A stretch of 64,000 nt of DNA from Strigamia acuminata. Its lineage: Eukaryota; Arthropoda; Chilopoda; Geophilomorpha; Linotaeniidae. The notes below the pieces were generated by a model that did not search any database, was not told the origin of the DNA, and saw nothing but the letters and a program-made list of their open reading frames with translations. Made by a program: the position numbers and the translations under genes. Position 1 is the first letter of the stretch; every line of letters begins with the position of its first letter. Shown here piece after piece: positions 42,622 through 55,200 of the stretch. The stretch covers positions 1,674,001 to 1,738,000 of the forward strand of contig OX442315.1 in NCBI GenBank assembly GCA_949358305.1, in the 5' to 3' direction.

Positions 42622-43149
42622 AAACATTTTAAATTTTTATCCTAAACTTTTAATATTACTTAGTCAAGCTATTTTTTCTATTGTTTTGGTTTTAGTTCTA
42701 GCTCTAGTCTAGTTCTATTCTAGAAGTTTTAATTCAAGTATTATATCACAAATCTTAATGTAGTAATACTACTAATAGATCGTGTATTGGCTGCTGAATG
42801 CAAATGTAAATGTAAATTAAAGTAAATACAAGAAATAGTAGAATAGTGGCCCCCAAAGGGCATGTTGATACAGTAATCTTATTGGAACTTGTCCACTGTT
42901 GTTTATTTTGTGTCACCTCGATTTATGGCAATCCCGTCTGAGGGTCTCCACCATCAGGGGGAGTCGCCTGTAGTCGGTTAAGGCAAATTTAATAGTCTCA
43001 CTGAATATATCTATCACCCAATAAATTGTAATGTGTTTTGATCTCCAGTTTGATATTTGTCTAGCTTTATTCAGTCAGTAATTCACTTTAGCTCGCACAA
43101 TGAAGGCAATGCTTTAATTTGAGGCACAACATCGCAGAAGAGTGAGATG
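42622..43149 (+). other. 3' UTR of gene A, shared with gene B
   Basis: This flank is repeated almost unchanged at 56770-57275, including gtggcccccaaagggcatgt. An AATAAA (43020-43025) matches AATAAA at 57147-57152 in the copy and is the likely polyadenylation signal. The two copies part near 43149. Confidence 0.6.
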
Positions 43150-43735
43150 TGTGGTGATTCCGAATCACCTGAAGTAATTTAGCACTATTAACCATGTTGC
43201 GTGAATGTGCCACCAGGGCTAATAACTGAAGAGACTAGATTGGCTAGTCCTCATTTACTGCGATACTGCATAATCAGTCCAGATTTGCATATTGCGTCAC
43301 TTCGGGTTAGTATATAAGTCCGCGTTTTGACCGGAAGCAACACTACATTTAAAGTTTACTTTTCAGCAAGAGCATCATTTTTCTCACCTTTCAGGCCGTT
43401 TTTCTGGGTTGATCGAGGACCGATGCCCGCTGATTTTCAACTGTACAACCCAGAGAATTCGTTTAACGTAGTCAATCTACGTTCCGACGAATAATTCACA
43501 CAAAGTGATTTTCGCCCTGGTTTGATCGAAACGCGTGTTTACCCTAGACTAAAACAGAAGCCACGTGTAAGGCTGAATAATCAACGGCGATTATTCAGCA
43601 ACAAATCATATTCGCAGGAAGAATCCAAGACCAGATTATTAATTCAAGTGTATTATTTTTAGAAAGTTAGAAATAAAGTTAGAGCAGAAAAAACTGCATT
43701 AGAGACGTTACCGTAATTAAACATCACTGCCCACA
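43150..43735 (+). repeat. Probable solo LTR
   Basis: It begins TGTGGTGATTCC exactly where similarity to the gene B flank stops. It has a TATA-like agtatataagtccg at 43311 and ends about cactgcccaca. No target duplication was found, so limits are tentative. The start resembles the LTR start at 59251 (minus strand). Confidence 0.45.
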
Positions 43736-43834
43736 GCTAATGATTAATGTATGTTTAATTGTGTGAGTGTATGCATTTTTTTGAGTCACCCTTTGTAACC
43801 CTCCTTGTATTGTCAGGCGGGTTTTATGTGGGCC

Positions 43835-44252
43835 ACCCGGTATTATCCCATTTTAAGCAGCTGTACATGGAATTACTTACTTTTGAAAATTCCAGTAATC
43901 AAACTTATGCCGGCATGCCGGTATGAACTGAAAAGGCTGTTCTTTTGGTTATTTTATATTAAAAGAGCCTGGATGAATAATTGTATTGGAATTTAGGTCA
44001 GAATTTGAGATTTTTGTTATTATAAAGGTTATTATTAAAATTTGGATAGAGTTATAGGAATTTATGGCCAATTTCTTACATTTTGCGCATCTAAAAACAC
44101 TTTTAAAGCATGTTTCGGTTCAATTGTCATTGAAAAAAAATTCGTACTCACTTAAAACTTAAAACGGGATGCAATTTAAAACAGGGTTTCCGGGCATGCT
44201 GGTAAAACTCGAACTATACTGGCATGCGGCTTAAAGCGGTATAATACGGTAA
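43835..44252. repeat. Possible MITE with inverted ends
   Basis: acccggtattatcccatttt at the left corresponds imperfectly to aaagcggtataatacggta at the right in inverted orientation; gcatgccgg-type sequence lies inside both arms. There is no coding region. Confidence 0.4.
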
Positions 44253-44313
44253 TTAAGCCATCTGACACAAATGCATACGTTGTGACACTCACAAATAAGC
44301 TCAGACCCTCATC

Positions 44314-44468
44314 CAGGGCTGGACTGGGAACAAATTTATTGCCAAAAAATCTGGATGTCCGGGCCACAATTAATGAAGTCGGGACAGGCCACAGCGGGCC
44401 GGAACAGGCCACAGCGGCCACGGGCCACCGGGAAACTCCCGGTATCCCGCCGGGCCAGTCCAGCACTG
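44314..44468. mobile_element. hAT-type MITE, 155 bp
   Basis: The ends are CAGGGCTGGACTGG and CCAGTCCAGCACTG. The flanking 8-bp duplications are ccctcatc (44306-44313) and cccccatc (44469-44476), which match at seven positions. Confidence 0.75.
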
Positions 44469-44870
44469 CCCCCATCTTTATGGTAACAGCGGAGTGATTC
44501 AGATTATTTAGAAGTGATTCTATCATTTCATCACTGCATCACTGACAAAGAATACGTAGTTTACTACCTCCAAGTAAAAAGTAAGTCCACAAATAGAATA
44601 TGATATGATTAAGGTGGTGTTACATTTTATCGTCTTAAGTGAATTAATTCTGTACAAAATTAATAATGTACTATTGGTGGTTCATAAGTCAGTTTCAGCA
44701 GCATTTCCTTGAAAAAAGGGTTATTATTTAAAAAGTCTAAAACGACTCGTTTTTGTCGTTTCGTATTGATACGTGTGACGTCATTCCCAATGGGAATGTT
44801 ATTATCCCGAATTACTCCAATTTCAATTTACAGCCTAGAGGGAGGGTCCAGTTGTTTTGAACATGACTGT

Positions 44871-45080
44871 ACTTCTAATGCACTAATGCACTTCTAATGT
44901 ACTAATGCACTTCTAATGTACTAATGCACTTCTAATGTACTAATGCACTTCTAATGTACTAATGCACTTCTAATGTACTAATGTACTTCTTCAGACTTGA
45001 AAGAGGAGGAATTGTTAGTCTTGTCATGTCTTGTCATGTCTTGTCATGTCTTGTCATGTCTTGTCATGTCTTGTCATGTC
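44871..45080. repeat. Two short tandem arrays
   Basis: A 19-bp unit, actaatgcacttctaatgt, repeats from about 44871 to 44995. A 10-bp unit, cttgtcatgt, repeats from about 45020 to 45080. Confidence 0.85.
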
Positions 45081-45626
45081 CTGACATGTTGTGTCTAGGG
45101 AACTGTATCAATAATCTGGAAGACAATTTTCTGAATTAAAATAAAACTTTATACTTTAATGAAATTACTTTTCAATTTTACCTTCAGTTTGTTTTTTCAA
45201 AATTTTTTTTTGTTATTTTGTTTTGCAGTGTCAGTTTGTGTAAGACATAATTGATCGCTTTGGTTCTCATATAAGATATCAAGAGTTAAGTGTTCCAGGT
45301 AATACATATTTGGATTGCGTATCACACAGTTCAAGGTGTACCAATTGCTTCTTCTACAAGTATCATGTCAACAGAGTAGGAGATATTAACTAAACTGTAA
45401 CAGGTAAAGTGATGTTTATATATGGGTTCCATTTATTTGTACATTATTTTCCTTTATTTTTACACTAAGCAAAATTAATTTTACTCAACCCTGTCAACTT
45501 TTTTCTACCTAACCTAAGCTACACCAGTCCTCGATGTTTATGAATTTATATTGTGTAGAAATATTTCTACACAATATAAATATGAATTAAATATAAATAT
45601 AATAATAATAAAAAATATGAATTAAA
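45081..45626. other. AT-rich non-coding stretch
   Basis: No gene seen. The last 55 bases are part of the AT-rich minisatellite that continues after the Mutator-like element at 46953. Confidence 0.4.
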
Positions 45627-46952
45627 GGTGCACGGCATTGCCAGCCTTATAACTTTCAGCCTTTTTTTGTTTTAATTCCCAACTTCTAATTCAGCCTCTT
45701 TATGTTTTGGCCTTCTTTATTATTAATTAATTCAAGAAAATATTGAGAAGTTGCAAGCCCATTTGTTTGCCAGCCTTACACTTACTGGCCCCTTAATTAG
45801 CCAGCCTTACATTTGCCGGCCCTTTAATTTGCCAGCCCTATGTTTGCCGGCCCTTTATTTTCTAGCCTCTTTTCTATACGCCATGAACGTCGCACGAACG
45901 TCCACGAACGCTGCATTAACGTCGCAATAACGTAACATACGATTGGGTACGATGAAAACTTCTATCAATATCGCGAAGGCACTGCACCTCGAAACCCGTT
46001 AAATACGCATAAGTTCTTGCGCTGTCTGCAGCTTAACTGTGGCGCAAGAGGCTTTGTTTTAGATAGGGAGTTGATTCTCCACGTCACGAAAGACCACGAG
46101 TGTATCGGTGGTTCGCAATTGGAAGTCTTGAAGGAAAAATTCCGGGAACGTTTGATCGAACGATATATCAAGCCAATGAGAACGTTTGGATGATTATCCA
46201 CATGGTGATGGCGTTGCCGTTATTGAAGGCTGATCTGATTACGGAGGGTTTTGCCATCGTCAAAGCGGAGTGGGCTTCAGTTAAGGACCGATTTCCAGAA
46301 GCCAGTGCGATTGACAAGTTCCTTGAGTATACAGATAGGTATTGGCTGCAATGAGCGGATCTGGCCGAAAAGAGAGCTGCCCTGGAAACACCAGACTGAG
46401 GAGCAGGTGCAGCATCGTTTTAACTTGCGGGAAGTTGTAAGAGGTGTTGAAGCAGAGGAATCGGAACACGAATCAAACCAATGTTCCATTTGCCTTACTA
46501 ACAAGCGGAACATTTTGTTGGTGCCATGTTCACACACTTTCTGCTCCGCATGTGTAGACAACTTCCTAAAAGATAAGGTGGAGCCCTACTGCTTGTCTTG
46601 CAGGCAAGTCATTAATACTATGTATAAAATGTTTTAGCTAGTGGAAAAAGGGCTGGAAATGTAAGGGCTGGCAAATTACAATTAATTAGTTCATTTAATG
46701 TTATCAGGGAATAAAGGGCTAAAACTTAAAGTCTTGGCAAATATTAATTAATCACTTTATTTATTTATTATTTCAATTTATTATTTCATTTTAAAATATT
46801 AAAAGAGGCTGAAATATAAAAGGCTGGCAAATGGAAGGCTGGCACTGCCCGAGGCTGGCACAATATAATTCGACAAACTAAAAATAAAAAGTAGAAAATG
46901 AGGCTAAAACAGAAAAGGCTAAACAATTAAAAGGCTGGCAACACCACGACCC
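45627..46952 (+). mobile_element. Mutator-like element with long terminal inverted repeats
   Basis: The left end starts GGTGCACGGCATTGCCAGCC and the right end is GGCTGGCAACACCACGACC. Both flanks are about 250-300 bases long and full of gccagcctt (left) or aaggctggc (right) subrepeats, so they form long inverted repeats. gaattaaa occurs at both borders, but it is also a unit of the surrounding AT minisatellite and so is weak as a target duplication. Contents are a broken FLYWCH-like and RING coding region. Confidence 0.7.
45936..46637 (+). pseudogene. FLYWCH-like plus RING-finger gene inside the Mutator-like element
   Basis: Three pieces in two frames. The first (45936-46190) has a FLYWCH-like finger: Tyr-rich lead, FLRCLQLNCGARGF, then ILHVTKDHEC giving Cys-Cys-His-His. 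The second (to about 46354, another frame) has IHMVMALPLLKADLI and FLEYTDRYWL, like the C-terminal part of FLYWCH/MULE-associated proteins. The third (to 46637, first frame again) has a complete C3HC4 RING: CSICLTNKRN, VPCSHTFCSAC, then CLSCRQ. RING fingers usually act in ubiquitin ligases. No start codon is visible in the first piece. Two offsetting frameshifts, or unrecognised short introns, separate the parts. Confidence 0.65.
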
Positions 46953-47100
46953 GAATTAAATATGAATATAATAATAATAAAAACTATGAATTAAATATGA
47001 ATATAATAATAATAAAAAATATGAATTAAATATGAATATAATAATAATAAAAAATATGAATTAAATATGGATATAATAATAATAAAAAATATGAATTTAA
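46953..47100. repeat. 35-bp AT-rich minisatellite
   Basis: Units of gaattaaatatgaatataa plus taataataaaaaatat; the marker gaattaaa occurs at 46953, 46988 and 47023. The same unit occurs before the Mutator-like element (about 45575-45626), showing that the element inserted in the array. Confidence 0.85.
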
Positions 47101-48082
47101 ATTAAATTTTTGTATAAATTAAATTTACTATAAGTAAAAATGAATTAAATTTAACTTTCGCGTTCATATTTAACATACATTTAACATTATATTTACTTAA
47201 TGCGTTAAATATAAATTTACACTTCATATTTACTTATATTTAAATTTTGTAAATATGAAATTTTAAGCAGTGAATAAGGGAAAAAAGTGGTGATATTCAG
47301 AAATTTAGCATAAAAGCCAGGGATTTTTAGTGTAAAAAATAAGGAAAATAGTGTACAAATAATTTAATCCCTTAATAAATGCCGTACCATACACAACACT
47401 GTTAGTTTCTAAAAATTTTCGTTTTACGGTGCAATTAATGTTTCAAAATGTTTCAAAATGTTTCCATGACGCCCCAAGAATACAACACAACACCTGAAAA
47501 TTACGTTATGCAAAATTTTGGATTTTTAGACCCTCTCCTCCTCCCTCTGTAACATGGTCGTAACAAATTCCCGAACCCCACCCCATAATTAGGTAACAAA
47601 ACTGAAATTTCCCCCTCAAATTTTCAAAAAGTCATATTTTGATTATTTAAAATTAAATTTTTTTTACATATGAAACATAACAAAATTTGAAACTCCCCTC
47701 CCCCCCCCCTTGGTGCGTTACATAATTTATGGACGGCCTCTTAGCAGAACCTCCCCATTCAAGTATAAAACTTAATTTATAGATTTCAAAAACTAAACTC
47801 TTGTTCGACTCAAAAGGGTGGCCTTCTTTCATTAGCCGAGCCGCATTACTCCTAACTCCAATCTGTATTACTACCACTATGAGAAGTTTTTATTTCTATT
47901 ATGTTTTGTGATTGCTAATACCATTTAAGTTGATATAATTTTGATTATTTTTATTAAAAAATGTTACTTCATTTTATGAAATTAAGTTCTATGCAAATAT
48001 AAATGAAAAACTCATGTTTGTTCTGTTGATTGGTTGCTTTGTCTGAAAAGCACATAATATTGAAATTTTGACCGTTACTTAG
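47101..48082. other. AT-rich DNA upstream of gene B
   Basis: No gene seen. The segment around 47745-47870 relates to the gene B promoter region (see the inverted repeat). Confidence 0.4.
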
Positions 48083-48605
48083 CAGAGAATAAAATTGGCG
48101 TAAAAAGTGTACCCGTTACCCGTCTCCGAAAAAACTTCGCCCGAAAAAACTTCGCAGGGGGTATCCCCCTGCCCTACCCTACCCGTACCCATACCCGATT
48201 GCGATCGCGTGTGCTTACTGATCGATTTTGACTTTGATTAAATCATCAATCACAAAAACATTAAATCGTTTAACTTGGACGGGTGGTGCTAACATTGTAA
48301 ACATACCGTACAAGCGTACGTATTTACGATGTTAGCACCACGTGACCACGACCAGGATTCAAAATAACGTAATCGACACGTACCCGGGAGACCAAAGACC
48401 TTGCCCGCCCATACGGGCGGGTAGCGGGCGGGTACCGGGTACGGGTACAAAATGTTATTCTCTGTTACCTAGGCAATCGATTACAATGTCTGTACATTGT
48501 AATGCATTTCTGGTGTTTGGGTCTATATTTTTGGATCACTGCACCAGTGATACGGCTCGGCCAATGGGAGAAGGCCACCCCTTTGAGTCGAACAAGAGTA
48601 TAGTC
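47745..48605. repeat. Inverted duplication in the gene B upstream region
   Basis: ttgttcgactcaaaagggtg then gccttc and agccgagccgc (about 47802-47850) is the inverse of gcggctcggccaatggga-like and gccacccctttgagtcgaac (about 48552-48590). The gene A upstream DNA keeps only a single direct version of the outer part, so gene B has gained an inverted copy with about 700 bases in between. Confidence 0.55.
48083..48463. mobile_element. MITE with 9-bp target duplication
   Basis: The ends are AGAGAATAAAATT and inverted AATGTTATTCTCT. Both ends carry gtacccgt-rich sequence inside. Target duplications are gttacttag (48074-48082) and gttacctag (48464-48472), with one mismatch. The short gggcgggtaccgggta repeats inside are element sequence. 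Confidence 0.65.
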
Positions 48606-48672
48606 ACTCCATTAATCCCTTTTAGTGCATTTATCATCATAGCAAATTTCTTGCGGTCAACCACAGTCTGAA

Positions 48673-49286
48673 ATGGCCTTTAAGCTCAACTCGCGTTCTC
48701 GAATGAAAATCCGTCGATTGGTAGACAAGTATAATGCACCCACAGATACCAACTACGCTTTCTTAAGTATCGTGCAAAAGATAAACGACGGTAAACTTAA
48801 TTTGCTTTTCCGCTTCTTTTGGAGCTCCATTCTCCTGCTGAGCATACTTCTCTGCATTGCATTGATCTACGACCGGTTTGCCTACTACCAGTCCGAGCCA
48901 TCAATTGTCAACATTTACAGCCGAGAGGTCAACACCATTGACTTTCCCAGGGTCAACGTGTGTACGACCACTACCCCCGAGTTTACAGAGTTTGCTTTGA
49001 AGGTTGATAATGGCAAGATTCCTCACACCCTGTCGATATCATGCATGGCACCGTTGATTAAGTACAATGCACACATGAGTTCATCAAAACTGTGGTCTCT
49101 GTTGAACAGTAGTCGTGTTATTGACAGCATTCACTTTCTCCAAGTAATGACTAAAATGTTTCTCTCTATTTTTGTTCAATTTCATAATACTGACAAATTT
49201 CTTTTTTGAGAATCCATCTGAAAACCTGAAAGAAAATTTAACTTATCTGTCCACTCCTGTAGGGCTGTGTGTAGCGATCAGCATTG
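48673..49286 (+). CDS. Gene B exons 1-2
   Basis: Exon 1 (48673-49143, 157 codons) starts at the ATG in gaaATGG and ends caa|gtaatg. Exon 2 (49211-49286) follows ttttttgag and encodes TPVGLCVAISI, leaving phase 1 at attg|gtaag. The intron of 67 bases has the same length as in gene A. Confidence 0.85.
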
Positions 49287-52200
49287 GTAAGAATATCTCA
49301 TTTCAGTTTATTTATGCAAATTTCTCAATTTTACATTCTCTAGTGATCTAAGTTAAAATTTGTGATTTAAGTCTACTGTCATTGTGATTTGTGATAGGAA
49401 CCTTCTCAGCTGATACATGCGTTCAATAAAGCATAACACGGTTGAGAAGCTGGATGTAAATTTTGTTTTGACTCCGTTTGCAACGACAAAAATAGCAAAA
49501 TCTTTAGAGCAGGGGTCGGCAAGTAATTTTAAGTGGGGTCCGGATACTATTGAAAATTTTTATTGAGGTCCAGAAAAAAACATTTAAAAACCTTATAAAA
49601 CGAAAAAACACTTAAAAACCAAATAAACCCCCAATAAACACACACAATCCAAAAAATACCAATAAAACCTAAAAAAATATTGTTAGTTTTAAGTTACTAT
49701 GTTTGTTTAACATGTTTGGAAATCGTATGTGTTACGCGCGTGCTTAAGTATTGTTTAACGTTTCGAACGTTCAGTTTCCTTTGTACTTTCGAGTAGTAAA
49801 GTTCACCTTGTTTATTTGTTCACTGTTCAACACCGAGTTTCACCATTCATTTCACCGAGCGAATCGCTTTGGCAAACATTACGAATATGAAAAAACAGGA
49901 AAAACAAAAAAAAAACACCGAAAAACCAAAGAAACCGGAAAAAAAAACGCATTTAGCATAAATCACACCAAGAACATGAATTGCCGTTACAGCCACTTTG
50001 AATTCTCCTGTTGTGTTAATTCTCAATTGAATGTGTGAATTGTTTTTCTTCGAAGTGTTTTTCTTGCTCGTTGCAAGTGAGTTGTGGGCTTAACGGGAAT
50101 GTGTGATAAGTCCACTGATGTAAAAATATTCGGAGTGGTTAAACCCACAGAAATTCTGTGGAAATAACCACGTGTTATTTCCACAGAATTTCTGTGGAAT
50201 TAACACGTGGTTATTTCCACAGAAATTCTATAGAGATGATGTAAAAATTAAAAAAAAACTTTTATTTAATGAATTTAATACATTAAGAAATATATCATTG
50301 ACAAATGCCGTAGCTTTGTTGCATAGCACCTAAACGATCTGCGCAGATTATCATTGTTTAAAATAATTAAAATAAAAGTTTCTAAAAATGTAACTCTTAA
50401 TAAACAGATAAAAGTAATTATATTTATTTGGAATTTACATAGGCTTTCTGTGGAAATTACAGATATTTCCACAGAAATACCCATGTAAATTTCACAGAAA
50501 ATCTGCACGTATGCAGATCGTGTAGGTGCTATGTATTAACTTCGTTAAATAAAATTTTTTTTTATTTTTTAATTTTTACATAATCTCTCTAGAATTTCTG
50601 TGGAAATAACACACAGATATTTCCACAGAAATTCTGTGGAAATAACACACAGCTATTTCCACAGAAATTCTGTAGAAATAACACACAGAAATTCTGTGGA
50701 AATAACACACAGATATTTCCACAGAAATTCTGTAGAAATAACACACAGAAATTCTGTGGAAATAACATACAGATATTTCCACAGAAATTCTGTGGAAATT
50801 ACACGTGGTTAATTCCACAGAAATTCTGTGGAAATAACACGTGGTTAATTCCACAGAATTTCTGTGGAATTAACGCTTGCCAAAAATATTTGACTAAGTT
50901 TTGCATTTACTGGTGGATAAAGGAATAAGCACTCACTCTGTCTGTATAAGTTAAATTTAAGTGTTGGTAGACAACCTATAACATTTACAAGCATTTACAA
51001 TATTCTTATGTTTGAATTTGTTTTCTTTAGATCAACCAGTTGATTTATCGAATCCAAAAATGCAATTGGTTTTTAAATTTGATGAAATGAATTTTGGCAA
51101 CAGATGTTCAAATCCGCAAATTAAGGTGAATTTTTAGTAAAGGGGGAGCTGTCATTAGGCTGACAAACATAAGTATTAATGGGTGAACAAACACTAACGT
51201 TTTTGTTTACACTACTCTTATGAATTCAAATAATTCAGCTTTTTTTGAGTGCTGTGATCCAGGTTATTTCAAAGTTAAAATGCTAATTTAATAGACTTAG
51301 ATTTGGAAATAATAATTAATTAACGTTGTCTAGAGATAAAATAAATACAAAATGAATAAGATAAAATAACACAATAAATTGTTCGGATTAAATAACAATG
51401 GATTAATAATGACACAAAATAACAAATATTTCTTAAGTATTTCTTAACTTTATTCAAATGTAGAATGAGATCACCACATGAGTTATTGAAAATGATTACT
51501 TTTAAAATTCCAAATCCTAAGGAAATTAATTTTACACCAATTGCTCTACTATTGTAGTAGTCTAGTGTACGGGATTTAGGATTACTTGGTTTTTGAGATT
51601 GAGAAACATATACGGGAGATCTCTTAATTTTCTTACGTGGTTTTAAAGCTGTTGGCTCATGGGAAATTTTAATTTCTGTTCTTGCAAACTAATTATTCTT
51701 TTTACATTTTCATTAGTTTCTGCTGTTAAACAAGGCAAATCCCACTTTTTCACTAACAAATGATGGTACTTTGTCTTTGAAATATACAACACAAAGCTTT
51801 GCATCTATTCAAAAAGTATGTTTCCTTGAAAGTATGTCAGGGTTGATGCTCATTTTCTTGTCTATAGTATGAATTTTTGAACAAAACCAAGCGACAGTGC
51901 ACTTCAGATGAGAATTTTGGTTCGTGTGAATCAGACTGTACACGACAGCAATTGAAGAAATCGAGCTTACGTTGCAGGTTGGTTGACTAATGTTTGGTTG
52001 CAGTTTAAAGATTTACGTATTCACAATTTTGTTCGCATTACATTTGGAAATGATGTGATGGGGATACGGTCTGACCCGCCATGGTATGGGGATTTACCAC
52101 GGTGGGTGGGACGCATACATCAAGTAATAACAAGACAGGGACTCAGATTGTTGGGTTTTGGCCTTTAATCGCTGTCTAGGGGTTGGGTCACCTATCTTAC

Positions 52201-55200
52201 TGTGTGGCTGTGCTGTTAGGCACGCTACATCCGGGTCTGACTTGTCACACACAGGGTGTGAGCCCCATGGGTGACGTGGTCGGTCGCATTGGATGAACAT
52301 TCTGCCGTACTTACCTGTACGACCCATGTAGCCGCTCATGGTGGCTGCAGCAGGCACATCTTCCTGCTACTGAGCGTCACAGTGGTGAATGGTGAGAGCA
52401 GCAGAGTCAGCAGTTGTCTCTGCTGTGGTTGGGATCGTGGCAGCTCACCCTGGCACGTCTTCACCCTCGGCTCTCTCTCAGCAACATCTCTCTCTCACCA
52501 CACCACTCAACTCCCTCCTCCCCTGCTAGGCCGGTCCACTCCCCCAAGAGGAAAACAGCTTGGGGCCACCAGGCGATGTGTGGAGTGATGTAGGCCACTA
52601 GGGTGGCAAAACGGTCACAACGATTGAAACCTTTTACAGAGCATTTAGTTGGGGATTTTCAGTAACTGATGAGTCAAAGATGAGAAGTGAATAATTTGTC
52701 GCCTTTTCTTACACATAGGTTGCCATTCATGTCTGGCTTTGATGAATTGCCGGAATGCAAAAAAAAATATGATAAAGTGTATGAAAAAGCTGCGAGCGAT
52801 TTCTTGGGACTTTGGAAAGCAAATGCCTCAACTGACACTTGCAAATGTATCGCTCCTTGTAAGAAAGAAATAATCTCCAATCGTATGATAGTAGAAGAGC
52901 AATCTGGATCGACTGTGAGAGTAAAAGTGATCGATTCAATAAGAATCGCCAAAGAAGTGTCTTCTTACGACATCATTGCGTTTTTCTGCGATTTGGGAGG
53001 AAACGTCGGACTCACTCTCGGAGTGTCTTGTCTCATGATTGCTGAAATGACCATCATGTTAATCACTTTGATTCGTAGAAACATAAAGAGATATAAGATG
53101 GAACGGTCGTCTCATTCCACCTTTTTTGAAGACAAAGTGGAAAGATGTCTTAAGAAATGTGTAGACACGAGCAAGGATGATTTTGCCACCAGTTTTCAAC
53201 TATCGGGTCTACAGTACATCTTGACCAGACAAAACAAAGGTCATGCCAAAAAATACTTTTGGCTTTTTCTCATTATTTTATCAAGTTCTGTATGCGGCTT
53301 TCAAGTATACGATCGCATCGTGTATTACTTGTCCTATCCGAAAGCTGTGACTGTAAGGATGAATCCACTTGAAGACATCGAACTTCCAAGTGTTGTTCTA
53401 TGCTTGGACAGGGGAAAACTGGCCTTGAAAAAGCAGAACTACATGAAAGACAATGGAATTACTGGTTGTCCTGATGATTTTGATATGCTAAACATGAATG
53501 ACAAAGTATCGCTTGACCAATTGTGGAGTTGGTCTAGAAAGGGGTCCAACTTTATGGCTGTAACAAAAAATGTACAAAATTCAAGCAGTTCAAGCTGTTT
53601 TATCCTGCGTTGGAGCAACCGAAACCTCTATTAACCGCAATCTGATGTGCACAACTCTTGGTTGTGACTATAAGACGGTTAAATATTTAATTGTCCTAGA
53701 TCAGGGGTCGGCAACCTTTTGAGACGGAAGAGCCAAAAGTTACAATTTACAAAATTTCCCAGTTTTTAAAGAGCCACAACATTTTTGTGTCAATATTATG
53801 GTATATGATTAGGATTAGGTATATAAATTTGATTTTTTTGCAGTATAATATTTTTTATGAGTTTTGAAAATAAAATAATATAATTATTAATATTTGCGCA
53901 TGGAACTGGAGAGTCGCATCTTGACATCGAAAGAGCCGCAGGTTGCCGGCCCCTGTCTTAGATTGTGGGAACTGGCCACCATCGACTTCTAATCTTGTGA
54001 CCAACTGTCACCAGTTTGCACTGGCAACATTAAGCTGAGGCCCTCAGCCGCTCCTAATCAATAAGCATACTTACATATTTCTCAGATTCTAAGATGGTGA
54101 GATGTTTTTATGAGGGGGGGGGAGTGCGTCTTAGAATCAAAGAAATGTGGTATAGTTTAGACTTTGACCGATATCGATATTTTGCAATATCGCCGACACC
54201 GATAATCGGCAACCGAATATCGGCCGATACCGATACCTGCGCCGATATTAAAATTAAAATTTAAATGTAACCTTCTATACAGTATACTGCTTCAAAAACG
54301 TTAATAAAATGTATCGTTTTAGTCTTAAATGATACGTTTTAGAAACGTGTCAATATCGGTATCGGCCACGCCAAAAAATATCGGAGCCGATATCGGTTAA
54401 TACCGAAATATCGGTTAATACCGAAATATCGGTTAATACCGAAATATCGGTTAATACCGAAATATCGGCCGATAGCCGATACGGATACCGGTATCGGTCA
54501 AAGTCTAGTATAGTTGTAAGTTGTGGTAAACTTGCAGGCTGATCTGTTGGATAAAACAACTTTTAATGTGCAAAATCTGTACTTTGTACCTACTTTACTG
54601 TATTTGGATGTTATTTAGGATATATCTCCAGTTCAATCAGTTCCAATAACGCTTTCAGACTTCTCAACCATTTTTGGTGTTTGTACTAAAGTGACCCCAG
54701 GCAAGAAACGAAATAGGACCAAATTTAAGTACTTAAATACTTACTTGCATTGACTTTCAGAAATTACAAGATATTTTCCTATGTTTTCTGGCTATTCTGT
54801 GACTTTCATGAAACCTTCTGGGGACTGCCCAATTACAACAAAAGTTTGTGCTTCCTCGTATTCTTAAAACAAATTTGTATTCATTTTTATATTTTCTCTT
54901 AAAGATCTTTCCGATTTCTCCTGGCAATGACTTCAGTTTGAAGACATACTTCTACATGCAAGACCCAGGAGTTCATCAAATTGTGTTCACAATGCAAAAT
55001 GTATGAAATTACAAGTAAATTCAGAGTTTACAGAGATATACAGATATCCATCTTCTCAGTTAATCAGAAAAAACACACCAAAGAGTCCGTGCGTGGCCAA
55101 AAATGAATATTCGGAATGTTTAAAAGCGTGTCACGTTAAAAGAATGCTGGCACAACAGCTTAGTTGCAAGTACAGAACGCTAGTAGTGTGCAACTGGGCA

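Noticed and set aside
50576-50854. HFHRNSVEIT-type repeat protein on either strand, or a CRISPR-like array
   Set aside because: The units are near-palindromic DNA with no unique spacers, in an intron of an animal gene.
51983-52588. Coding frames in intron 5 of gene B
   Set aside because: No similarity to the equivalent intron of gene A and no motif; correct splice sites for exons 5 and 6 bracket them.
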